A DNA stretch of 64,000 nt from assembly GCA_041398845.1 (NCBI GenBank), contig JAWKTZ010000006.1, positions 2,356,001 to 2,420,000 of the forward strand, read 5' to 3'. The DNA comes from Fuerstiella sp041398845. Its GTDB lineage: Bacteria > Planctomycetota > Planctomycetia > Planctomycetales > Planctomycetaceae. A model generated the notes under the pieces. It ran no database searches and was not told the DNA's origin. It saw only the letters and a list, made by a program, of their open reading frames with translations. This document shows, piece after piece, positions 9,401 to 16,891 of the stretch (its first letter is position 1; each line of letters opens with the position of its first letter). A program made the translations under genes and the position numbers.

Positions 9401-10806
9401 TTCGCAAGGTGCTGAGCATCATCGCGAAATCCGAACCCGGAGCCACCGCAGACGAGATGCTGGCGGATGTCGACGATGCTGAGCTGCAGCAGATTGCCAG
9501 CGAACGCGTGTCATCAGAAATGTTTCAGGTGTTCGAAGAACTGCGTCAGAACAGTTCCGACAAGCGACTTGCCGAAATTCGAGCGAATCTGCAGGCAGTC
9601 GGTTCCGATGATGAGTCGGCTCTGGCGTCGAAGATGAACGACGAACTTCTGCGAGTCGTGCTGGACGACCTTGACGCCCGCGTGGGGGGGCTGATTTACG
9701 GCAAAGACAATGCCGACGCATTCGAAACCGGAGCCGCTGCGATGGTAAATATTCTGAAAGCCTGGCGCGAAGGGGACGTGCAGAAGTTCAACGACAATGT
9801 GACCGACTACCGAACCTATCTTGCCACTCATCCACTGCCTCATGTGGATGAATCCCTGTTGAGTGAAGAGGCGTTCTTCAACTATTTCGAACCGTTCATG
9901 AAGGCCATCTATCTGTATCTGCCGGTGCTGGTGATGTCATTTCTGAGCTGGATTGTGTGGCCAAAGACTCTGCGCCGCAGCGGCGTGTGGCTGATGCTGC
10001 TGGCGTTTGTTGTGCATACTGCTGCTTTGCTGCTGAGAATGCATATTTCCGGGCGACCGCCGGTGACCAATTTGTATTCGTCGGCCATCTTCATCGGCTG
10101 GGCCGTTGTCGGTGCCGCATTCATTGTCGAACTGCTGCTGAAGAACGGCATCGGCAACATTCTGGGTTCGTCTGTCGGCATGGCGACTCTGATGATTGCA
10201 CATTACCTTGCTCGTGATGAAGGCGACACGCTGGGTGTCATGCAGGCTGTACTGGATACTCAGTTCTGGCTGGCAACTCATGTGGTCTGCATTACTCTGG
10301 GTTATGCCGCCACGTTTCTTGCCGGAGTGATGGCGATTGCGTACTGCTTTCAGTCAAGCCTGGGGTCGAAGCTCAGTCAGTCCGATCTGCCGAAACTGGG
10401 AAAGATGATCTACGGTGTCCTGTGTTTTGCCGTGTTCTTCAGTCTTGTCGGCACGGTGCTCGGCGGCCTGTGGGCGGACGATTCGTGGGGCCGTTTCTGG
10501 GGCTGGGATCCCAAGGAAAACGGAGCCATGCTGATTGTGATGTGGAATGCTCTGATTCTGCATGCTCGCTGGGACAAAATGGTCCGCGACTACGGCACGG
10601 CCGTGCTGGCAATGTTCGGCAACATCGTGACCGCGTGGAGCTGGTTCGGCGTGAATGAACTCAAGGCCGGCCTGCATACGTACGGTTTCACCGACGGCCG
10701 TTTGTATGCCCTGAAGATGTTCTTTTATGTGCAGATCGGCATCATTGCAGCCGCCATGATCTGGCGGGCTGGCAGGTCACAGAAGAACCGAATTGAACCG
10801 GTGTAG
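6457..10806 (+). CDS. Fused cytochrome c biogenesis protein ResB-CcsA
   Basis: A 1449-residue membrane protein of System II cytochrome c maturation, which carries haem across the membrane and attaches it to CxxCH apocytochromes. Residues from about 30 to 560 are ResB/Ccs1-like: the first helix around LKLTCVLFLLGMFIVFVGSLAQ, further helices near 110-270, and a beta-rich outer domain ending at a helix near 535-555. A helix near 610-625 starts a long helical, charged outer segment of several hundred residues. From about 1145 to 1449 it is CcsA, with the tryptophan-rich haem-handling motif WADDSWGRFWGWDPKENG starting at W1339. Fused CcsBA proteins with a large central domain are known in Bacteroidetes and planctomycetes. 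The frame is intact throughout. Confidence 0.92.
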   Translation: MSTTVLPGDLSSRGDAKPREDALTAAMWKCIDVLASLKLTCVLFLLGMFIVFVGSLAQARRDVWLVVGQYFRTYVAWIDVADFFPPAMFPSLVDFKWDSLGVLRMIPFPGGWTIGWIMLANLTAAHLLRFKIRASGGRLLAGLMTTAVGAMLTMAVVIAGNAQTLVKYDEDVADRIWYLMLGVLGVASVIPLAVAFVRSSVSKPERLLLGLIGVVLGGVLTYFIAGGEAAQLNVESTRILWQLLKGVACAVVMLIGCNLLFGKRGGIMLLHLGVALLMFSELQVGFYAKENMLTLKEGQTSSFMRDTRERELAIVHRNDGRDKVVAIPEARLVAAGEATDPANKVIEFDGLPFLVRVENFLRNSRLRPMLPDDDKQATKGLGTFAAPVELDPVTGMDDSHDMSSLRITLLDRESGRELETLLCAQDVSEMRSVPIAEQATVNGDDYQFYLRFQRNYKDYEVELLDVSRTNYVGTSTPRDYRSKIIIRDDETGEAEEYALWMNNPLRYKGETFYQSGYNELPDGTEMTTLSVVRNTGWMLPYIACMIVAVGMFAQFGQTLGRYLARFERGDVPGDAAAVSTASGFPTGIRKSSASEAAADILARVSRDAGPEHEQSSIWPVVVPLFLVLLSAGWLASKARTPEENAEVMNLYSFAQVPVAWKGRPQPVDSFARTQLLMTSHKSTFKGELSAGELDHPDRRAKILARIEKYWPSVRLAEFDEFSGEYNDWIEKIMKLTSSGREAVEERVRDVMVERMSAVRWFLDVAARPELAKRHRVIKIDDDQILSLLGLEKRSGLTYSVEEIQKNLEELQSINREGLKLEMADQQHRMTQLQRRVVELFRTVGRVDSLQNIFLVRDSEGLLDSVVKAWWVLNRLGDSPAIMAVPTGSENEQRSWETLIAASALRNVSQEFRDAGLENRKDVVDYVQNRLPRKLVADAISGSVTILKSSAEAHAKETGEELADDAVQQKAKDAAATMEDPFLRKVLSIIAKSEPGATADEMLADVDDAELQQIASERVSSEMFQVFEELRQNSSDKRLAEIRANLQAVGSDDESALASKMNDELLRVVLDDLDARVGGLIYGKDNADAFETGAAAMVNILKAWREGDVQKFNDNVTDYRTYLATHPLPHVDESLLSEEAFFNYFEPFMKAIYLYLPVLVMSFLSWIVWPKTLRRSGVWLMLLAFVVHTAALLLRMHISGRPPVTNLYSSAIFIGWAVVGAAFIVELLLKNGIGNILGSSVGMATLMIAHYLARDEGDTLGVMQAVLDTQFWLATHVVCITLGYAATFLAGVMAIAYCFQSSLGSKLSQSDLPKLGKMIYGVLCFAVFFSLVGTVLGGLWADDSWGRFWGWDPKENGAMLIVMWNALILHARWDKMVRDYGTAVLAMFGNIVTAWSWFGVNELKAGLHTYGFTDGRLYALKMFFYVQIGIIAAAMIWRAGRSQKNRIEPV

Positions 10807-10934
10807 CCTGGCGACAGCATTTTGAGACCCGCTGGAAAGGCCAATTTGACCCCGGAAATCGCTGGATTTGCGAAATCCAGGGCTTCCCGTTTCGAAATCG
10901 GCTGGCGGACATTACAATCTCGCACCGCTACCTG

Positions 10935-10970
10935 CCGGACGTTGGTATCCCCGACGTCCGGTTTCTTTTT
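10935..10970 (+). terminator. Rho-independent terminator (or leader hairpin) before purA
   Basis: A perfect 8-bp stem CCGGACGT / ACGTCCGG is followed by TTTCTTTTT. It lies 129 bp after the ResB-CcsA stop and 55 bp before the purA start. It most simply ends the upstream transcript; if a purA promoter lies further left it could act as an attenuator. A second small hairpin (CTGGATT...AAATCCAG) lies at 10862-10880. Confidence 0.75.
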
Positions 10971-11024
10971 GTGGTCAGCGGTCCGTGCAGAATCTTCCCG
11001 GCCGCATTGTGAGAGACACCAACT

Positions 11025-12308
11025 GTGCCGGCAACATCTGTGATCGGGCTGCAGTGGGGCGACGAAGCCAAAGGCAAAATCGTTGACCTGCTGACGGAAA
11101 AACACGACATCGTCATCCGTTACCAGGGCGGCAACAACGCCGGGCATACGGTCAAATTCGGCGGCAACACGTATAAGCTCAGCCTGCTGCCCACCGGTAT
11201 TCTTCAGAGCCATGTGAAATCCGTAATTGCACCTGGGGTTGTCATCAGCCCCAGCGCCATTCTGAAAGAACTGGATGCTCTGGACAGCGGCGGCGTCGAT
11301 TTTTCCAGTCGTCTGATGATCAGCGATCGAGCTCACGTGATCTGCCCGTGGCATCTTCTGGAAGAAGCTGCCTTCGAAGCGTCTCGTGGTGGCGAAGCCA
11401 TCGGAACCACCATGCGGGGCATCGGGACCTGCTACAGTGAAAAGGTGGGCCGCTTTCACGCCATTCGCATGGGTGACCTGGTTCTGAAGGATGCGTTTGC
11501 TGCGAAGGTCAGGGAGATCGTTCCCTTCAAACAGAAAATTCTGAACGCATTGAATCCGGACGGCGAACAGATGAACGCCGACCAGATCATCGAAGATTAC
11601 GCCGCCTGTGCGGACCGTCTGCGACCACTCGTTGCCGACACGACTGCCTGGCTGCTGGAAGCTCTGGAAAGCGGCAAGCGGCTGCTGTTTGAAGGTGCTC
11701 AGGGAAGCCTGCTGGATGTTGATCACGGGACGTTCCCCTATGTCACATCGTCCAACAGTTCCGGCTGCGGCATTCACAGTGGCAGCGGCATTCCTGAGCG
11801 AGCGATCCAGAATATGATCGGCGTTGCCAAGGCGTATACAACGCGAGTTGGCGGAGGCCCATTTCCGACCGAACTGGACAATGAGATCGGTCAGAGAATA
11901 CGGGACGCCGGCAACGAATACGGAACAGTCACCGGTCGGCCTCGACGCTGTGGCTGGCTGGACACGGTTGCCACACGCTACAGCGCTCGCATCAGCGGAG
12001 TTGACAGCGTGGTGATTGCCTTGCTGGATGTGTTGAGCGGCTTTGACGAACTGTATATCTGCGAAGCTTATAACATTAACGGAAAGATCACTCGGGATAT
12101 GCCGTCACGCTGCGAAGACCTTGCCCGGGCAAAACCCGTGTTGCGGCGCATCAACGGCTGGAGCGAAGACATCACCGGAATTCGCCAGTTTGCAGATCTG
12201 CCCAAGGCTGCTCGTGAATACGTCAAAGCGGCGAGTGAACTGATTGGCCGCGAAGTATCCATTGTCAGCGTCGGCCCTGATCGCGAACAGACGATTCACG
12301 TGGCATAA
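11025..12308 (+). CDS. purA: Adenylosuccinate synthetase
   Basis: 427 residues, normal length. It joins IMP and aspartate with GTP to make adenylosuccinate, the first committed step to AMP. Landmarks are the N-terminal nucleotide motif LQWGDEAKGKIVD (usually GDEGKGK; here Ala replaces one Gly), YQGGNNAGHT, TMRGIGTCYSEK, LFEGAQGSLLDVDHGTFPYVTSSN, RVGGGPFPTE and GRPRRCGWLD. The start is GTG, giving MPATSVIGLQWGDE. The 55 bp upstream lie directly behind a strong terminator hairpin, and a second hairpin follows the stop, so the gene is probably its own transcription unit. Cytoplasmic and housekeeping. Confidence 0.97.
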   Translation: MPATSVIGLQWGDEAKGKIVDLLTEKHDIVIRYQGGNNAGHTVKFGGNTYKLSLLPTGILQSHVKSVIAPGVVISPSAILKELDALDSGGVDFSSRLMISDRAHVICPWHLLEEAAFEASRGGEAIGTTMRGIGTCYSEKVGRFHAIRMGDLVLKDAFAAKVREIVPFKQKILNALNPDGEQMNADQIIEDYAACADRLRPLVADTTAWLLEALESGKRLLFEGAQGSLLDVDHGTFPYVTSSNSSGCGIHSGSGIPERAIQNMIGVAKAYTTRVGGGPFPTELDNEIGQRIRDAGNEYGTVTGRPRRCGWLDTVATRYSARISGVDSVVIALLDVLSGFDELYICEAYNINGKITRDMPSRCEDLARAKPVLRRINGWSEDITGIRQFADLPKAAREYVKAASELIGREVSIVSVGPDREQTIHVA

Positions 12309-12309
12309 A

Positions 12310-12337
12310 GCCGGAGCCGTCCCAGCTCCGGCGTTTT
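12310..12337 (+). terminator. Terminator after purA
   Basis: The stem GCCGGAGC / GCTCCGGC, 7-base loop, is followed by GTTTT, two bases after the purA stop. It is a good rho-independent terminator, though with a short T tract. Confidence 0.75.
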
Positions 12338-12468
12338 CGACACAGCCTCGCCAGGCTTCGAAAAACCGGCCAGCCACGTTTCCATTCGCGACGTTGACCC
12401 GATAAAGTCACCGACCCAGGCGAAGACTCCCTGGCTGTTTCCTCTCAACATTTGCTCAATTCAATCGC

Positions 12469-13656
12469 ATGAAAATTCACGAATACCAGGCCAAGTCGCT
12501 GCTGAAAGCCGCCGGAGTCGCGGTGCCCGAAGGTATTGTCTGCAAGTCGCCTGACGAGGTCGCGGCGGCTTACGAAAACCTGGGCGGTCAGATCGCCGTT
12601 GTGAAGTCTCAAATTCACGCCGGTGGTCGAGGCAAAGGGCGATTCAAGGAGCATCCGGATCAGGCCGGCGTTGTCCTTGTGCGTTCCGCTGCCGAAGCGA
12701 AAGAAAACGCGGCCAGAATGCTGGGCAGCACGCTCGTCACCATTCAGACGGGTGAGGAAGGTAAACAGGTCAACACCCTGTTTGTTGAACAGGGTCTGAA
12801 GATTGCCCGCGAGCTGTATCTGGGCATCGTGGTCGATCGCGAAGTTGGCGGTCCTGTGCTGATCATGTCGTCGGAAGGCGGCATGGAAATCGAAGAGGTG
12901 GCTCACAACCACCCGGAGAAGATTCTGACCGAAGCCTTCGATCTGGATGCCGGACTGTTCCCGTATCAGGCTCGCAAGCTGGCCTACAAACTGGGCTTCG
13001 ACACAACCGCCGTTCGCAGTGCTGAGAAATTTCTGCCCAGGTTGTGTAAATTCTTTGTCGAAAACGACTGCAGCATGACGGAAATCAATCCGCTGGTGCT
13101 GACCGAAGACGGTCAGTTGCTGGCTCTGGATGCCAAGGTCAGCTTCGACGACAACGCGATGTTTCGTCACAAGGATCTGCTGGCACTGCGAGACCTTGCT
13201 GAAGAAGATCCGGCGGAAGTGCGAGCCGGTGATGCGGGTCTGAGCTACGTGAATCTGGACGGCAATATCGGCTGTCTCGTGAACGGTGCGGGTCTCGCGA
13301 TGAGCACCATGGACATCATTAAACTGCACGGAGCCGAGCCAGCCAACTTTCTGGACGTTGGGGGTGGAGCCAACGTAGACCAGGTTTCTGAAGCGTTCCG
13401 CATCATATTGTCAGACCAAAACGTGAAAGCCGTGCTGGTCAACATTTTCGGAGGCATCATGCGGTGCGATGTGATCGTTGAAGCGTTGCTCGAAGCGTAC
13501 GAAAAAGTGGGTATTACGGTGCCACTGGTGGTGCGACTGGAAGGAACCAACGTCGACAAGGCTCGAGCGATGCTGGACGGCTGCGGTCGAGACATCATCA
13601 CAGCCACAGACCTGACGGACGCCGCGAAGAAGGTCGTGGCGTCGTTGTCGGCATGA
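12469..13656 (+). CDS. sucC: Succinyl-CoA synthetase beta subunit (ADP-forming)
   Basis: 395 residues, full length. With SucD it interconverts succinyl-CoA and succinate, making ATP in the TCA cycle. The N terminus MKIHEYQAKSLLKAAGVAVPEG is typical; the ATP-grasp domain shows KSQIHAGGRGKG and the metal-site region TEINPLV. The C-terminal ligase domain has NGAGLAMSTMDIIKLHG and FLDVGGGA followed by VNIFGGIMRCDVIVEALLEA. The gene for the alpha subunit follows after 162 bp; that gap holds a small GACAG...CTGTC hairpin and no gene. Confidence 0.97.
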   Translation: MKIHEYQAKSLLKAAGVAVPEGIVCKSPDEVAAAYENLGGQIAVVKSQIHAGGRGKGRFKEHPDQAGVVLVRSAAEAKENAARMLGSTLVTIQTGEEGKQVNTLFVEQGLKIARELYLGIVVDREVGGPVLIMSSEGGMEIEEVAHNHPEKILTEAFDLDAGLFPYQARKLAYKLGFDTTAVRSAEKFLPRLCKFFVENDCSMTEINPLVLTEDGQLLALDAKVSFDDNAMFRHKDLLALRDLAEEDPAEVRAGDAGLSYVNLDGNIGCLVNGAGLAMSTMDIIKLHGAEPANFLDVGGGANVDQVSEAFRIILSDQNVKAVLVNIFGGIMRCDVIVEALLEAYEKVGITVPLVVRLEGTNVDKARAMLDGCGRDIITATDLTDAAKKVVASLSA

Positions 13657-13818
13657 ACCCAAACCGACAGCTTGCTGTCACCCCTTCGATGTTCGCTCCT
13701 CCGCAAGTCAGCCGAAAGCCGGGCCTGTGACTGCGAATCGCAGACCGAGGACTGAGAGCTGAAAGCCGCAACGAGCACGTTCTGAAAACTGAACACCGCA
13801 AACTGAAAACTTTTTCCC

Positions 13819-14712
13819 ATGAGCATCCTCGTCACCAAACAAACCAAAGTCATTTGCCAGGGTATCACCGGGACGTCCGGTCTGTTCCACAGCCAGAAGT
13901 GCCGCGAGTATGCTCAGGAATGCCAACCCGGCGTCGACGTCTTTGTCGGCGGAGTGACTCCCGGCAAGGGCGGTACCGAAGTCGACGGCTTCCCTGTCTT
14001 CAATTCCGTGGCCGAAGCCAAAGAGAAAACCGGTGCCAATACATCAATGGTATTTGTGCCGCCTCCGTTCTGTGCCGACGCCATTCTGGAAGCGGCCGAC
14101 GCGGGCATGGACCTGATCATCGCCATCACGGAAGGCATTCCCGTTGTGGATATGATTCGGGTTCGCAACGCCATGAAGGATTCCAAAAGCCGACTTGTCG
14201 GCCCCAACTGTCCTGGAGTGATTACTCCCGGCGTGGCCAAGATCGGGATCATGCCTGGCTATATTCACACGCCCGGTTCCATCGGCATCATCAGCAAGAG
14301 CGGTACTCTGACGTATGAAGCGGCATGGCAGCTTGGTCGAGTCGGCCTGGGTCAGAGTACGGCTGTGGGGATTGGTGGTGACCCGATTGCCGGGACCAAC
14401 TACATCGACCTGCTGGAACTTTTCCAGAATGACCCTCAAACGGAAGGCATTCTGATGATCGGTGAAATCGGTGGCAGTGCCGAACAGGAAGCTGCCGAAT
14501 ACATCAGGTCAAATGTGACGAAGCCTGTCGCCGGATTCATTGCCGGACAGACTGCTCCTGCTGGCAAACGCATGGGGCACGCCGGAGCCATTATCTCCGG
14601 CGGCGGCGGAACAGCGGCCGAAAAAATGGCCGCCATGCGAGCCGTCGGAATCATCGTTTCCGACAGCCCCGCCGGCATGGGCGATGCCATGAAGGAAGCG
14701 ATGAGCAGGTAG
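13819..14712 (+). CDS. sucD: Succinyl-CoA synthetase alpha subunit
   Basis: 297 residues, full length; partner of SucC. It carries the CoA-binding Rossmann domain (TKVICQGITGTSGLFHSQKC, VGGVTPGKGG) and the ligase domain with GPNCPGVITPG and KIGIMPGYIH. The phosphohistidine site is in KRMGHAGAIISGGGG. TAG at 14710-14712 is followed after 11 bp by a REP-like repeat pair. Confidence 0.97.
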   Translation: MSILVTKQTKVICQGITGTSGLFHSQKCREYAQECQPGVDVFVGGVTPGKGGTEVDGFPVFNSVAEAKEKTGANTSMVFVPPPFCADAILEAADAGMDLIIAITEGIPVVDMIRVRNAMKDSKSRLVGPNCPGVITPGVAKIGIMPGYIHTPGSIGIISKSGTLTYEAAWQLGRVGLGQSTAVGIGGDPIAGTNYIDLLELFQNDPQTEGILMIGEIGGSAEQEAAEYIRSNVTKPVAGFIAGQTAPAGKRMGHAGAIISGGGGTAAEKMAAMRAVGIIVSDSPAGMGDAMKEAMSR

Positions 14713-14723
14713 TGCGTTCCGGC

Positions 14724-14870
14724 AGCTTGATCTCTCCCAGTCGACTTTCGGCTGGCAACGACGTTTCGCATTCGTCGACTGTTGGCCTTCGGTCAGTGAC
14801 CTGCCTTCCAAGCCAGACCGGTCAGAGTCCAACAACGTCGAACAGACTCCACTATGGGAGATCGAGCTGC
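14724..14870. repeat. REP-like inverted pair, copy 3
   Basis: The left arm (AGCTTGATCTCTCCCAGTCG) at 14724-14745 and the right arm (GGGAGATCGAGCTGC) at about 14856-14870 are separated by about 110 bp. The inside sequence is unlike that of copies 1 and 2, so only the ends are conserved, as in REPINs. Confidence 0.6.
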
Positions 14871-14947
14871 GGAAAACCATTTCTCGGTAGTGAACCTCCA
14901 CGGTATAATCACGGACGTGAATGTCATCGTGTCGCAGGAGTCTCCAG

Positions 14948-15523
14948 ATGAGCACCGCCACCAGAATCTCTGCCGTTGAATTCGAACGCATGATCGATGC
15001 GGGCGTATTTGTCGCTGAAGATGGCTCAGACTCGCGGAAAATGGAACTCATTCTCGGAGAATTGAGAGAGCAGATCTCGCCGCCCAATCCTCCGCACGAA
15101 GGCGCCGTTGACTGGCTGACTCGATGGAGCTGCAAAGTGACGGATGAGTCAAAGGTTGTTGTTCGGGTTCAGAACACGATTGGAATTCCCGAATTCGACA
15201 GCGTCCCGCTTCCGGATCTCGCGTGGATGATCGCGGCGAAGAATTTTCGAAAGCAGCGACCTCAGCCGGACGATGTGCTGCTGGTCGTTGAAGTTTCCGA
15301 CACCAGCCTGCGATACGATCTTGGTCCCAAGGCTGAACTGTATGCTCAGGCCGGACTTGCGGACTACTGGGTGGTGGATTTGAATGCCCTGACCCTGCAT
15401 ATTCACCGGGAGCCCGTCGACGGAAAGTACACCAACGTGACCAGGGCAGCCGTTGGGCAGTCAATCAGTCCGCTGGCCGTTCCAGACGTCAAGCTGGAAC
15501 TTTCAGAACTGTTTGCTCAATAA
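14948..15523 (+). CDS. Uma2 family (DUF820) putative endonuclease
   Basis: 191 residues from ATG 14948. This is the restriction-endonuclease-like Uma2 fold common in cyanobacteria and planctomycetes: N-terminal TATRISAVEFERMID, then GELREQISPPNPPHEGAV, PLPDLAWM, and the core DVLLVVEVSDTSLRYDLGPK followed by KAELYAQAGLADYWVVDL, whose D/E-x-K arrangement matches the PD-(D/E)xK pattern. The biological role of Uma2 proteins is unsettled; they occur in many copies per genome and sometimes near mobile DNA. It lies between a REP pair and a decayed DUF2293 gene. Confidence 0.85.
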   Translation: MSTATRISAVEFERMIDAGVFVAEDGSDSRKMELILGELREQISPPNPPHEGAVDWLTRWSCKVTDESKVVVRVQNTIGIPEFDSVPLPDLAWMIAAKNFRKQRPQPDDVLLVVEVSDTSLRYDLGPKAELYAQAGLADYWVVDLNALTLHIHREPVDGKYTNVTRAAVGQSISPLAVPDVKLELSELFAQ

Positions 15524-15541
15524 GAGAGATCAAACTCCGCT

Positions 15542-16212
15542 ATGCCGCCAAAGTCCGAAGACGTGTCTCCCGGTATCCGCGAACGCACGGTCATCTTTCC
15601 CGGCGGGCGCATTGAAGTCGTCCCCGACGACTGGGAGCTGCTGCCGCCCGGTGATGCGGGGTTGACTCGGCGAGTCAAAGCGGCTGGCCCGTCATGGACC
15701 GTCAAGGAACAGAAGGGCCGCAAAACTTTCTCTCGAGGCGTCTATGCAGCGGCTGCCACGATTGCTCGCATTCGCGCACAACTGGACGCCGAACGGTCCA
15801 CGGACAAATATGCCAAACGCAAAGTCGCCGCGACGCCAATCGTCGTGAAAGGAAGCAGGACGAATACGTTGACATACCTCGCGACGCCGCTGCACTTTGA
15901 ACTTCGACGCACGCTACCACGACATCGCCGACACCATGGCAACCGCCATCACGGCTCACGCAACTCCCGTTGGCAGTGGCACCGTCGCCAGAACTCAGCG
16001 AATCCCCGTGGAACAACGAGCGGAATCCGCCGTGATCGCATGGATGCGGCATCAAACGACTGCGTACGATCACATGAAGATCCCGTGAGAAAAAGGCAAA
16101 CGCCGCGAAGTTCGCCGGGTGCTGGCTCAGGAATCTCGTCAGTTATTAAGCGTGTATCGTAGCGGGAGTGATGTGAGCAAAGCGTGCCCACTGATGCAGG
16201 CGGTGGAGAATA
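15542..16212 (+). pseudogene. DUF2293 protein, broken by two frameshifts and a stop
   Basis: Reading across three frames recovers one DUF2293 protein. Frame one gives TVKEQKGRKTFSRGVYAAAATIARIRAQ and KYAKRKVAAT. A one-base loss near 15835 (ACGGCC to ACGCC) shifts to NRRERKQDEYVDIPRDAAAL. A second one-base loss in a T run near 15897 shifts to LNFDARYHDIADTMATAI and HATPVGSGTVARTQRIPVEQ. The next part reads RAESAVIAWMRHQTTAYDHM, then KIP, then TGA at 16086-16088 where the family has Arg (CGA to TGA). Beyond the stop, KGKRREVRRVLAQESRQLLS and VYRSG continue in frame. The 3' end runs straight into a large inverted repeat. The original function is unknown; the gene follows Uma2 by 18 bp. Confidence 0.8.
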
Positions 16213-16297
16213 TTACCACGGATGGTATGCATTACCACGAATGAACGGCAGCCGGCTAATGAGGTTCATCCGTGGTAACGTATACCATCCGTGGTAA
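16213..16297. repeat. Large 34-bp imperfect inverted repeat
   Basis: The left arm 16213-16246 and the right arm 16264-16297 match at 31 of 34 positions around a 17-base spacer. Each arm contains two copies of a TTACCACGGATG-like element (one changed to ACCACGAATG), so there are four copies in all. It sits between the decayed DUF2293 gene and the 3' end of ndk on the other strand. It lacks a T tract on either side in the direction needed for a classical terminator, so it may be a miniature mobile element or REP-type hairpin. Confidence 0.75.
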
Positions 16298-16310
16298 AAA
16301 AAGTCCTCAC

Positions 16311-16778
16311 CTACAGCTCATCCGAGGCACAAACCCAGTCACCCAGGGCCACACCATAACTGCAGATTTCGTCCTCTGCGAAATAAATCCCGATCTCCCG
16401 CTGAGCGGATTCGACGCTGTCGCTGCCGTGAATCATGTTCATCTGACGGCTGCTGCCATAATCGCCTCGGATGGTTCCCGGCGCTGCTTCGCGACCATTC
16501 GTAGCACCGATCAGCGTTCGCATCACCGACACGGCTTCCGGGCCTTCCACAATCATGGCGACAACCGGAGCTGACGTGATAAAGCCTTCCAGATCCGGGT
16601 AAAACGGCTTATTGACGTGTTCCGCGTAGTGTTGTTTGCTGAGTTCCGGAGTGACGTTCAGCATTTTCATCGCGATCAGGTTCAGCCCTTTGTTCTCGAT
16701 GCGAGACACGATGGTGCCAATCAGCTTTCGCTGTACGCCGTCAGGTTTGACAAGAATCAGAGTTCGTTCGGAAGCCAT
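16311..16778 (-). CDS. ndk: Nucleoside diphosphate kinase
   Basis: 155 residues, standard length. It transfers the gamma phosphate from ATP to other nucleoside diphosphates through a phosphohistidine. It begins MASERTLILVKPDGVQRKLIG, and the active-site His is in NMIHGSDS, preceded by GTIRGDYG. The start at 16778 matches the family; an upstream in-frame extension is not conserved-looking. A short gap separates it from carA upstream on the same strand. Confidence 0.96.
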   Translation of the reverse strand: MASERTLILVKPDGVQRKLIGTIVSRIENKGLNLIAMKMLNVTPELSKQHYAEHVNKPFYPDLEGFITSAPVVAMIVEGPEAVSVMRTLIGATNGREAAPGTIRGDYGSSRQMNMIHGSDSVESAQREIGIYFAEDEICSYGVALGDWVCASDEL

Positions 16779-16891
16779 GGGAGGAGATTTGTGTTGAATG
16801 AGTTGAAAAAAGTTCGGGATCGAAACACTTATCGAAAGCGGAAAGCGGAACGTACAGAGACCGGCTTTCCGCTTTCCGCCCTCCGCTTTGC

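Noticed and set aside
14731..14860. CRISPR-like array formed by the REP-like repeats
   Set aside because: Arms are inverted, not direct; spacing is about 150 bp; there are only two per locus and no cas genes.
16264..16305. Intrinsic terminator for the DUF2293 gene at the large inverted repeat
   Set aside because: The hairpin is followed by A residues, not T, on the + strand, and the minus-strand exit also lacks a T run.
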